A stretch of 64,000 nt of DNA. It comes from Ferruginibacter sp. (GTDB taxonomy: Bacteria > Bacteroidota > Bacteroidia > Chitinophagales > Chitinophagaceae). The notes beneath the pieces are model-generated. The model saw only the letters and a list, made by a program, of their open reading frames with translations. It made no database searches and had not been told where the DNA came from. The position numbers were made by a program, and so were the translations under genes. The stretch is from NCBI GenBank assembly GCA_019638525.1, contig JAHBTO010000001.1, positions 434,001 to 498,000 on the forward strand, read 5' to 3'. The first letter of the stretch is position 1. Every line of letters starts with the position of its first letter. Positions 36,575 through 43,733 of this stretch are shown here, piece by piece.

Positions 36575-37675
36575 ATGCAATCATCCTTTTCATTTAAATC
36601 CCATACATGGAAGCGGCTAATAAAAAACAAAGGCGCTTTTTTGGGTTTGATAGTAATAATAACAGCAATTATCATATCAGTTTTTGGATATGTTATTGCG
36701 CCAGATAATTCGCCCAATGCCGATTTACAAACAGTAGAGATACAGGCAAAAAAGCCGGGCTATACACAACAATTTTTAAAAATAACCACAGGAAATAAAA
36801 CCGAAAGCAACCTGTTTGAAGAAATACTCAACGGTAAAAAAAACAATTTTCAACTTATACCAATTAAAGGTTTTAAAATATCGGGCGATAGCCTATTGGT
36901 TAATAAGTTTATTGACGAAGACACATCTGTTGTACAATATTATTCTATTAATCAATTAACCAACAATAACCCTGCAACTATCCAAAAAAATATCATTACA
37001 AAAAAATACTGGCTGGGTACCGATAAGTTTGGCAGGGATATTTTAAGCCGGCTCATTATTGGTACAAGGGTAAGTTTAGCAGTAGGTTTAATAGCAGTAC
37101 TTATTTCTTTAACTCTTGGTATTGTACTGGGCGCTATTGCCGGATACTACCGGGGCTGGATAGACGAAATAATTATGTGGCTGATAAATGTAACCTGGAG
37201 CATCCCCACATTGTTGTTGGTTTTTGCAATTACTATGGCCATGGGAAAAGGTTTTTGGCAAATTTTTATTGCCGTTGGGTTAACCATGTGGGTGAGTGTG
37301 GCCCGTTTAATTCGTGGACAGGTGATGGCTATTAAAGAAATGGAATACATACAGGCAGCTAAAGCATTGGGTTTAAAAAACGGCAGGATTATACTAAGGC
37401 ATATTTTACCCAACATACTGGGCCCGGTGATGGTAATTGCCGCTTCTAATTTTGCAACAGCAATCATTATAGAAGCCGGCTTAAGCTTTTTAGGTATTGG
37501 GGTACAACCTCCACAACCAAGTTGGGGATTGATGATAAAGGAAAATTATAATTTCATTATTACGCACAATCCAATGCTGGCATTAATACCCGGCTTTGCC
37601 ATAATGCTTTTAGTGCTTGCATTTAATTTACTTGGCAATGGTTTAAGAGATGCGGTAGATGTTAGAAGCAGTTAA
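36575..37675 (+). CDS. ABC transporter permease, OppC/DppC type
   Basis: The 366-residue protein has the N-terminal OppC-type entry (WKRLIKNKGAFLGLIVIITAIIISVFGY) and a large polar insert (about 47-140) before the permease core. The core contains YWLGTDKFGRDILSRLI, a family marker at the start, and the EAA loop EYIQAAKALGLKNGRIILRHILPN (near 252-275), which contacts the ATPase subunit. OppC-type subunits work with OppB, OppA and OppD/F; none is nearby, so its partners must be encoded elsewhere. The insert, probably periplasmic, is longer than in E. coli OppC. Confidence 0.9.
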   Translation: MQSSFSFKSHTWKRLIKNKGAFLGLIVIITAIIISVFGYVIAPDNSPNADLQTVEIQAKKPGYTQQFLKITTGNKTESNLFEEILNGKKNNFQLIPIKGFKISGDSLLVNKFIDEDTSVVQYYSINQLTNNNPATIQKNIITKKYWLGTDKFGRDILSRLIIGTRVSLAVGLIAVLISLTLGIVLGAIAGYYRGWIDEIIMWLINVTWSIPTLLLVFAITMAMGKGFWQIFIAVGLTMWVSVARLIRGQVMAIKEMEYIQAAKALGLKNGRIILRHILPNILGPVMVIAASNFATAIIIEAGLSFLGIGVQPPQPSWGLMIKENYNFIITHNPMLALIPGFAIMLLVLAFNLLGNGLRDAVDVRSS

Positions 37676-37766
37676 ATAGTTTGTTTGTTAAAAAGTGAGA
37701 TGAATATTTAATACTGGAATTAAATGTTTGTATATCATAAAATGTCCCAATCATATCTTCTTCAAA

Positions 37767-38240
37767 TTATTCTGCCGGTGCTACCTGTACATTCCTGTTA
37801 AAGCCTTCTTCTAATGAAATAAAAGTTTCGGTACGGTCAATACCTTTAATTTTTTGCAACTCATCGTGTAAAACAAATCGTAGCTGGCTTATATCTTTAC
37901 AAATAATTTCAATAAACATGCTGTAGTTACCGGTAATATAATTCAGGCGAACTATTTCAGGAATTTTCATAAGCTCTTTTGCAACTGTATCGTATAGCGA
38001 ACTTTTTTCGAGATAGATACCAACAAAAGCGGTTACTTCGTAACCAAGTTGCTTAATATCCACATCCATTTTATTGCCTTTAACGATACCAAATTCCTGT
38101 AACTTTTTTATACGAACATGAATGGTTCCTCCGCTAACAAAAAGTTTTTTGCCCAATTCTGCATAAGAAATTTCAGAAGTCTCCATCATTTCGTGAATGA
38201 TTTGAAGATCCAGTTTGTCAAGATTTAATTTAGCGCCCAT
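37767..38240 (-). CDS. Lrp/AsnC-family transcriptional regulator
   Basis: The 157-residue protein begins with a helix-turn-helix (KLDLQIIHEMMETSEISYAE, then LFVSGGTIHVRIKKLQEFGIV). The RAM ligand-binding domain follows (EVTAFVGIYLEKSSLYDTVAKELMKIP and YSMFIEIICKDISQL). Lrp proteins sense amino acids and form octamers that wrap DNA. Extended nested inverted repeats lie upstream (38273-38332), a likely autoregulatory target. The neighbours offer no obvious structural target gene. Confidence 0.92.
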   Translation of the reverse strand: MGAKLNLDKLDLQIIHEMMETSEISYAELGKKLFVSGGTIHVRIKKLQEFGIVKGNKMDVDIKQLGYEVTAFVGIYLEKSSLYDTVAKELMKIPEIVRLNYITGNYSMFIEIICKDISQLRFVLHDELQKIKGIDRTETFISLEEGFNRNVQVAPAE

Positions 38241-38272
38241 TATAGATTATGTTTTTGAAATTATTTCAATCT

Positions 38273-38332
38273 GTTTAACAAATATTTGAATTATTTCTAT
38301 AATTTCCAAATATTTAATAAAATATGTTAAAC
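38273..38332. promoter_or_regulatory. Nested inverted repeats upstream of lrp-like gene (candidate operator array)
   Basis: An outer pair GTTTAAC/GTTAAAC (38273-38279 and 38326-38332) encloses an inner 9-bp perfect pair AAATATTTG/CAAATATTT (38280-38288 and 38307-38315). The element lies 33-92 bases upstream of the regulator start. Multiple symmetric AT-rich sites suit Lrp-type cooperative binding. Confidence 0.45.
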
Positions 38333-38349
38333 ATATTGGCATTTTACCT

Positions 38350-38357
38350 TAGTTTTG
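38350..38357 (+). promoter_or_regulatory. -7 box for the tRNA-like RNA gene
   Basis: TAGTTTTG is an exact TAnnTTTG match 33 bases before the 5' end of the tRNA-like fold. No convincing -33 TTTG is visible at the standard distance. Confidence 0.4.
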
Positions 38358-38390
38358 TGATAACAATTCCGATAAAGATTGGATTAAAAT

Positions 38391-38560
38391 TGTGGGGTGA
38401 TGAAATTTTTGGCAGACATGCCCTCTTGTCTCGGGGGTGAGGATAACAGGATAAACTTAGCATAGAGCCAATTCTGCGAAAGTAGAGTTGACCAGGGTCG
38501 ACCACTGAACTTTGTGCTTCTGCTAACTGCCTCGTGAAGGTTCGATCCCTTCCCCTACAG
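38391..38560 (+). ncRNA. tRNA-like RNA with class II tRNA core and a giant structured variable arm
   Basis: All four tRNA arms can be drawn. Acceptor stem: TGTGGGG (38391-38397) with CCCTACA (38553-38559), 7 bp including one G-U, discriminator G38560. D arm: ATG/CAT (38400-38402 and 38417-38419) with GG in the loop. Anticodon stem: CCCTC/GGGGG (38421-38425 and 38433-38437) with loop TTGTCTC, nominal anticodon GTC and an unusual T at position 37. T arm: GAAGG/CCTTC (38536-38540 and 38548-38552) with loop TTCGATC. Core tertiary positions T8-A14 and A15-T48 fit. The D arm resembles tRNA-Leu. Between anticodon and T arms lie 98 bases instead of 4-24. They fold as GAGG/CCTC, CAG/CTG and TTAGCA/TGCTAA helices, closing inner hairpins including a GAAA tetraloop (38471-38488). 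No CCA is encoded. It could be a degenerate tRNA or a new tRNA-like RNA. Confidence 0.6.
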
Positions 38561-38566
38561 CATTTA

Positions 38567-38600
38567 AAAAAAGCCTTCGTTAAAAAACGAGGGCTTTTTT
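38567..38600 (+). terminator. Intrinsic terminator of the tRNA-like RNA gene
   Basis: The stem AGCCTTCGTT/AACGAGGGCT (one T-G pair) has a 4-A loop, extended by A-T pairs, and ends in TTTTTT. It starts 6 bases after the 3' end of the tRNA-like fold, as in many tRNA genes. Confidence 0.85.
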
Positions 38601-38620
38601 ATTTTTCATAATTTTTATTT

Positions 38621-38722
38621 GAACCAGGGATACCACTGAATTTGCCTCGTGGCAGGCAGGCTTTGTGATTCTGCTAAATGTCCGCCAGTTGGCGGATTCG
38701 ATCCCTTCCCCTACAGCATTTA
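38621..38722 (+). pseudogene. Degenerate partial copy of the tRNA-like RNA (3' half)
   Basis: This segment repeats the 3' half of the tRNA-like gene (from ACCAGGG through TTCTGCTAA to TTCGATCCCTTCCCCTACAG). It carries two palindromic insertions or replacements: TTTGCCTCGTGGCAGGCAGG after CACTGAA, and TCCGCCAGTTGGCGGA in place of the T-stem 5' strand. The 5' half (acceptor, D and anticodon arms) is absent and the T stem is broken, so it cannot fold as a tRNA. Confidence 0.6.
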
Positions 38723-38756
38723 AAAAAAGCTTTCGTTAAAAAACGAGGGCTTTTTT
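38723..38756 (+). terminator. Second copy of the terminator, after the degenerate copy
   Basis: It is identical to the 38567-38600 terminator except for one C-to-T change in the stem, still paired through G-U. Together with the preceding tRNA 3' sequence it forms a direct repeat (38541-38605 and 38697-38761) offset by 156 bases. Confidence 0.8.
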
Positions 38757-38772
38757 ATTTTGATAACTCTCT

Positions 38773-38816
38773 GTTGTTGGTGGCCGCCTGACCAACAACT
38801 TATCTGCCAACTGGCA
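38773..38816. repeat. Two small palindromes (REP-like)
   Basis: A perfect 9-bp inverted repeat GTTGTTGGT/ACCAACAAC (38773-38781 and 38791-38799) shares GCCTGACCAACAA with the lysS-leader hairpin. A second palindrome, TGCCA-AC-TGGCA (38805-38816), resembles the CCGCCAGTTGGCGG insertion at 38682-38695. The rest of 38757-38907 holds no gene that I can see. Confidence 0.6.
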
Positions 38817-38907
38817 AATACAATATTTTTCTCTTTTGCATTTTAAACGCCTTCATTTAAATACGAAGGAATTTTATTAGTCTTCCAAAAATGCAAAACC
38901 ATTTTTA

Positions 38908-40467
38908 TTAAAATGGAAAATCAATATCAAAAATAAATTTCTCCGGTTTAGGTAATGGTTTGCGTGGCATCATTTCATTTCGCATGGCTGTATTGTACAC
39001 AAATGCAGCCATTACAATGGCAGCTTGTTTTAAATCATCTAACGACAAATGATCGTAGGTATCCATATTGCTATGATGTGTTCTTGTTTCATACTCCAAT
39101 GGGTCTTGTATAAACTGAAAACCCGGAATACCAACTGCATCAAAACTGATATGATCGGTACTGCCCGTATTGCTAAGTGTTACACCTCCATTGGCACCCA
39201 TATCTGCAAATGGAGCCAGCCAAGCTTTAAAAATTTCTCTTACCGCTTCGTTACCCTGTGTGTAAATGCCACGTATCTTTCCTGATCCGTTATCTAAATT
39301 ATAATAAGCCGATATTTTTGATTGCTCTTCTTTCAGTTTCATATCTGCCGGATTACCAAAATGTTTTTTTACATAACCAAAGCTGCCATATAAACCTTGT
39401 TCTTCTCCACCCCATAATGCAATTCGTATTGTACGACGGGGCTGTACACCCAATGCATTTAATATACGCATAGCTTCAAGTGTAACAATACAACCGGCAG
39501 CATTATCGGTAGCCCCTGTACCACCGGCCCAGCTATCTAAATGTCCGCCCAGCATCACCACCTGGCTTCTAAGCGATGGGTCGGTACCCGGAATTTCGGC
39601 TACAAAATTATACCCGGTAAGATCCTTATCATAAAATGTTGTTTGCACATCCATATCCAACTCTACTTTTTTATTATCCTGCAACAGCCGCATTAGGTTT
39701 AAATAATCTTCCATACTAGTTTTCATTTCGGGTAATGTGGCTTCATATCCTTTTGCATAACCAGAGCCGCCATCAACAAACACAGTACCATCAACTGAGT
39801 TATTGTGGCTGCTGATAAGGCCTACTGCACCCATTTTTTCAAGATACAACCGGCAGTAGTAATTTCCTTTTAAAAAGGGAAGATAGTATTCTAATTGTTG
39901 CCTGGTGAACATGTATTTTTCGGGAATATTATCAAGACTAGTATCGCCATAACGGCTGGCAAAAGCCTTAAATGCATCAGGAAGTTTTGTGCTTGTTGGT
40001 TTTAGCATTACAATTTTTCCTTTTAAAGATGCACCTGCTTTTTCAATCGTTGCCGAATCGAGTTGATCAAGCATTATCAATTCTGCCCGAATAGCTTTAC
40101 CTGTGCTTTTGCACCAGGGTACACAATAGGCAATGATACTTTTATAATATGGTACTTTCATTTCTAATGTGGCTTCTTCATTACTCCATCCTTTTCCAAA
40201 TTCTCCCCAGGCTTCACGGCCTGCATTTACCAATCCCCATTTATTGCAGATATATGTTGCCCAATCCAAAGCCCTGTTATAACCAGGTGAGTTAGTAAGC
40301 CTTGGGCCACATGCATCGGTGAGGTTATATGCAATCATGGCCACCTGCGAATTATTAGTTCCTTCGTCTTTAATTTTTTGCATCATTGCAAGGTCAGGTG
40401 TTTCCTGTGCAAAGGCTAATAATACAAATGCAAAAAATATACAGAAAGTAGAAAGCAGCTTTTTCAT
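38908..40467 (-). CDS. Exported M28 family zinc aminopeptidase
   Basis: From the ATG at 40467 the protein is 519 residues with a signal peptide (1-21, ending AFAQ). A protease-associated (PA) domain is inserted before the M28 catalytic domain. Metal ligands are seen in GGHLDSWAGGTGATDNAAGC (His and Asp), LWGGEEQGLYGS (Glu pair) and THHSNMDTYDHL (His). M28 peptidases of this size are secreted aminopeptidases or carboxypeptidases (PGCP-like). It lies 65 bases beyond the last gene of the purine operon on the same strand and may be transcribed with it, but a functional link is not evident. Confidence 0.92.
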   Translation of the reverse strand: MKKLLSTFCIFFAFVLLAFAQETPDLAMMQKIKDEGTNNSQVAMIAYNLTDACGPRLTNSPGYNRALDWATYICNKWGLVNAGREAWGEFGKGWSNEEATLEMKVPYYKSIIAYCVPWCKSTGKAIRAELIMLDQLDSATIEKAGASLKGKIVMLKPTSTKLPDAFKAFASRYGDTSLDNIPEKYMFTRQQLEYYLPFLKGNYYCRLYLEKMGAVGLISSHNNSVDGTVFVDGGSGYAKGYEATLPEMKTSMEDYLNLMRLLQDNKKVELDMDVQTTFYDKDLTGYNFVAEIPGTDPSLRSQVVMLGGHLDSWAGGTGATDNAAGCIVTLEAMRILNALGVQPRRTIRIALWGGEEQGLYGSFGYVKKHFGNPADMKLKEEQSKISAYYNLDNGSGKIRGIYTQGNEAVREIFKAWLAPFADMGANGGVTLSNTGSTDHISFDAVGIPGFQFIQDPLEYETRTHHSNMDTYDHLSLDDLKQAAIVMAAFVYNTAMRNEMMPRKPLPKPEKFIFDIDFPF

Positions 40468-40532
40468 GTGTGGGAGTTTTAAGTAATACAATATAATACT
40501 TTAATTTTTTTTAAAGCTTTAAATTGACTCTT

Positions 40533-41480
40533 TTATTTCCTTCCCGATGGTAAATCCCTGTTCTTTACACTTATTATTTCTGCAGCAATGCTTACCGCAA
40601 TTTCTTTTGGGGTTTTACTAAAAATGTTTATCCCAATTGGTGTATGGATATTTTTTAACTGTTGCGACGAATAACCCTCTAATCTCATTTCTTCCATTAA
40701 CATATTAATCTTATTATCGCTGCCTAATAAGCCAACATAAAAAAATGAATGTTGTATCAGTTGTTTTAAAACAATTTTATCGGTACGGTAACCAACTGTC
40801 ATAATTACAACATAATCGTTATTACATTCCTCAAAAAAGCTACCCATGTTTTCATATTGCACCCGTTTAATTTCATCTGCAAACGAATTGGCAGTAATTG
40901 TATTTAAATCTTGCCTGTCATCGTAAAGTTTTATATAAAAACCAAGGTACTTCATCAATTCTGATAAGGCCAACCCTACATGCCCACCGCCAATAATATG
41001 TATTACAGGTTGTGTATTTATAGGTTCGGTATAAAACCATTCTGTTTCTGAAACATACTGAAAGCCCTGTGTTGATTCATTACTTAATTGTAAACCCAAT
41101 GGAGAAAGCTGAATATATTTTTTTGCAGATGAAATTATTTGTTCTATAGTATTCTTTTGGTTTATTGAAATAGGGATAAAAACATTCAACTGGCTGCCCG
41201 AGCATATCATACCCGATTGGTCTTTTATTTTTTCCTTATCGTGGTATTGATGTTGCAGCAAAACCTTTTTTTTGTTTTGCTGTAACATTGCTTTTGCTTT
41301 TTCTACCAGTTTAAATTCCATGATGCCCCCACCGATGGTACCACAAAATTCATCATCGCATGCAACAGCCATTTTAAACCCCATACGACCCGGAGAGCTT
41401 CCTTCGCTTTGTAAAACATACATTAGCATAACAGGCTTGCCTGCCGCCAATTTTTTTTGTATGAATTTCCAAACTTCCAT
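40533..41480 (-). CDS. xdhC: XdhC/CoxI family molybdenum hydroxylase accessory protein
   Basis: The 315-residue protein has the N-terminal XdhC/CoxI motif (SEGSSPGRMGFKMAVACDDE, then CGTIGGGIMEFKLVEKA). Its C-terminal Rossmann-fold XdhC_C domain carries HIIGGGHVGLALSELMKYLG (near 164) and YVGLLGSDNK. XdhC binds molybdenum cofactor, promotes its sulfuration and inserts it into xanthine dehydrogenase. It is the last gene of the purine operon and overlaps the preceding gene by one base. Confidence 0.92.
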   Translation of the reverse strand: MEVWKFIQKKLAAGKPVMLMYVLQSEGSSPGRMGFKMAVACDDEFCGTIGGGIMEFKLVEKAKAMLQQNKKKVLLQHQYHDKEKIKDQSGMICSGSQLNVFIPISINQKNTIEQIISSAKKYIQLSPLGLQLSNESTQGFQYVSETEWFYTEPINTQPVIHIIGGGHVGLALSELMKYLGFYIKLYDDRQDLNTITANSFADEIKRVQYENMGSFFEECNNDYVVIMTVGYRTDKIVLKQLIQHSFFYVGLLGSDNKINMLMEEMRLEGYSSQQLKNIHTPIGINIFSKTPKEIAVSIAAEIISVKNRDLPSGRK

Positions 41481-42820
41481 CAGCGTTTCCTGTTTTCGAG
41501 AATTTTTTTGAACGAACGTCCACGTATTTCTTCAAGTGTTAATCCTGTTGCCAGCACTTCATCTTCGGTAATAGCACCGCTGTTTAATGCCCGTAAGAAA
41601 TAATTCAATAATCCCTGCCCCGTTGCGGCATCGTCAAACACATCACCAATTAAAGTTGCACGGGCTGCTTTTTCAACAAAAGTTTTTAATCGCTCCACTG
41701 CATCATCATAACTTTCTAAAAAGAAAGCATACACTGCCGCATAACGCATGGGAAACTGTGCCGGGTTTAAATCCCATCCCTGGTAAAAACCATTCCATAA
41801 TGAATGGCGAATATGGTCGTAACCTTTCTTCCATGCACGATGCACTGTATCCATATTTTCCTGCAATTGTTCTTTTGATAAATCATCGCCACGGTGTGGG
41901 CCTATAGGCATGGTATTGGTGGCGCCATCGCTCAGCCATATTCCGGTATGTGCCAAAGCAACCTTTGTCATGTGATGTGCAAAGTCGCAAACCGGGTGAT
42001 CCATTTCCTGGTATTTGGCTGTTATGCTGCAACTTGCCGTATAATCATAAGTGCCAAAATGCATGGCAATACACCTGCCATTACTTGCTTTAATAAATTT
42101 ATACAAAGGGTTAGTTCCGTCTATCGACATGATGGCTTGTGTAGTCTCTACCATCATCTCCATTTTTAAAATTCCTCTTTCAAGGTTTAATTCTTTTTCA
42201 AGTATATCAAAAAAGGCAGCAAGTGTTGCCGGTTGTTCGGCAATAGTAACCTTTGGTAACATCACAATAAAATTATCGGGCAGCTTGCCATTAGTTTCTT
42301 TTACAAGTGTTGTTATAAAAATATCAAGTGTACGCAATCCTCTTTCTTTCATCTCTTCGGTAAAAGGTTTTATGCGTATGCCTATAAACGGTGGTAATGT
42401 TTTTTCGGCCATGCCCCTGGCCACCTCAAGTGCCGCAGTTCGTGCAGTTTCATCTTCTTCTTCATTGCTACGGTTGCCGTATCCATCTTCAAAATCAATC
42501 CTAAAATCTTCAATGGCTTCCGTTTTTAATTTTGCAATCACTTTATTATATACTTTGCTGCTAAAGCCTGATTGTACATCAAGGCCAAAAACTTTACCAA
42601 AAACTTTATCATCGGGTGCATAGGTTTCAAAAATTTCCAATGCTCTTTTTCCAAGATATGAAGCAGCATCGTATTTAAATAAATTAGCCCCGCCGTATAA
42701 TGTATGTACAGGTTGCCGTTCGCTCCTGTCGCCGGGATACAACTCCTGGAAGGCTTTATTGGCTTTTTTTAAATTGTTGAATAACTCTTCTTTTTTGTTT
42801 GTTGGGATGGATGTACTCAT
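41480..42820 (-). CDS. DUF6986 malate-synthase/HpcH-aldolase-like enzyme of the purine operon
   Basis: The 446-residue protein shows a PEP/pyruvate-type TIM-barrel pattern. The acidic metal-site segment is DFEDGYG (109-115). GIRIKPF follows (an Arg), then MLPKV (near 190), ILKMEMMVETTQAIM (near 217-231) and HFGTYDYT (near 252-259). From memory, these mirror malate synthase A blocks (DFEDS, TVLIET..AVFQMDE, GLNCGRWDY). DUF6986 members are annotated only as putative aldolases. The gene sits inside the purine operon, which lacks a visible malate synthase or ureidoglycolate lyase, so a role in glyoxylate or ureidoglycolate use is plausible (inference). Confidence 0.75.
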   Translation of the reverse strand: MSTSIPTNKKEELFNNLKKANKAFQELYPGDRSERQPVHTLYGGANLFKYDAASYLGKRALEIFETYAPDDKVFGKVFGLDVQSGFSSKVYNKVIAKLKTEAIEDFRIDFEDGYGNRSNEEEDETARTAALEVARGMAEKTLPPFIGIRIKPFTEEMKERGLRTLDIFITTLVKETNGKLPDNFIVMLPKVTIAEQPATLAAFFDILEKELNLERGILKMEMMVETTQAIMSIDGTNPLYKFIKASNGRCIAMHFGTYDYTASCSITAKYQEMDHPVCDFAHHMTKVALAHTGIWLSDGATNTMPIGPHRGDDLSKEQLQENMDTVHRAWKKGYDHIRHSLWNGFYQGWDLNPAQFPMRYAAVYAFFLESYDDAVERLKTFVEKAARATLIGDVFDDAATGQGLLNYFLRALNSGAITEDEVLATGLTLEEIRGRSFKKILENRKR

Positions 42821-42872
42821 TTTTTATTGTTTTTATATCGGCTTTTTATAGCAGGTTGTTTTACTTCATGCA

Positions 42873-43721
42873 TCAACTACCCCTGTACGTTGAATAACCA
42901 AAAGGGTTTATCAGCAAAGGAACATGGTAATGCGATGAGTCTGTAATCGAAAACTGTATTTCTACTTCGGGGTAAAAACTTTTAATTTTTTGAGAAGCAA
43001 AATAATTTTTTGTGTCGAATATCAATTTATAATCACCGGTACTCAGATTTCTTTGCTGTGGCAGCAAATCGCCAATCCTTCCATCTGCATTGGTAATTCC
43101 TTGTGCAATTGTTTGCCAGTTGCCATTAACAGGCATCTGTAAACTTATACTCATGTTTTTTCCGGGTTTACCAATCGAAGTGTCAAGCACATGCGTTGTA
43201 AGTTGGCTTGGTTTTAAAAAACTCCAGTTGGCTTCCGTAAAAAGTTTCTGCAAACGCAGTATAGTAATTTTCATTTGCTCGCCCATGGCAATATGCAACT
43301 CTTCGCCAATGGTATTGCTAAGCCTGCTTTCGAGCAACTGCTGCATTTCTGTTGCTGATTTCCCAGTAGCACAAACAATAAAAATAAATCCATTCTTTAT
43401 TTCATAATCTTTATTGGCATCAGCTAATGCCCTGATGGTTTTTGCAGATGCAGTTGCCACCGAAGCTTGCTCTTTACCGGCAAATTTTTTCGTTAGGCTT
43501 TTTACATCTCCAATTTTGGGATGATGCATGAAAGCTTCTAACCAATCTGCACTGCTGCATTGATTGTACCATATATCAATAGCACAATCAATCAACATGG
43601 CTTCGCTTTTAAATGTAGTTTGCTTCATCATAAGTTCAACCCAATTTGAAGAACCGCAGCAGCTCAACAAAAGTTTTGCTTTTGATGCTTTACTTAACTT
43701 GTTAAATGCACGAATGGTCAT
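42873..43721 (-). CDS. Fused OHCU decarboxylase (UraD) and 5-hydroxyisourate hydrolase (UraH)
   Basis: The 282-residue fusion completes urate breakdown. Residues 1 to ~165 are the UraD domain, with the catalytic His67 in HHPKIGD and the substrate-loop FIFIVCATGKSA (near 117). Residues ~170-282 are the transthyretin-like UraH domain, with LTTHVLDTSIGKPG, NADGRIGDL and the C-terminal signature YSTYRGS. UraH opens 5-hydroxyisourate to OHCU and UraD decarboxylates that to S-allantoin. In the chain the order is UraD then UraH, the reverse of reaction order. The gene follows puuD by 12 bases. Confidence 0.94.
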   Translation of the reverse strand: MTIRAFNKLSKASKAKLLLSCCGSSNWVELMMKQTTFKSEAMLIDCAIDIWYNQCSSADWLEAFMHHPKIGDVKSLTKKFAGKEQASVATASAKTIRALADANKDYEIKNGFIFIVCATGKSATEMQQLLESRLSNTIGEELHIAMGEQMKITILRLQKLFTEANWSFLKPSQLTTHVLDTSIGKPGKNMSISLQMPVNGNWQTIAQGITNADGRIGDLLPQQRNLSTGDYKLIFDTKNYFASQKIKSFYPEVEIQFSITDSSHYHVPLLINPFGYSTYRGS

Positions 43722-43733
43722 AATTAATTTTTT

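Noticed and set aside
37676..37766. Terminator between the OppC-like and Lrp genes
   Set aside because: Only weak A/T-rich symmetry (TTTAAT..ATTAAA) is present, without a GC stem or clean T run.
38391..38560. Reading the tRNA-like gene as a tRNA with a group I intron or as tmRNA
   Set aside because: The extra sequence is only 98 bases and lies in the variable region, not the anticodon loop. That is too short for a group I intron core. There is no tag-peptide frame or pseudoknot set as in tmRNA.
38757..38907. CRISPR array or insertion sequence in the repeat-rich gap
   Set aside because: Repeats differ from one another, have no regular spacing, and no cas or transposase gene is present.
42051..42623. 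Plus-strand open frame of 190 codons
   Set aside because: It lies wholly inside the DUF6986 gene on the other strand, which has clear family motifs; the antisense frame has none.
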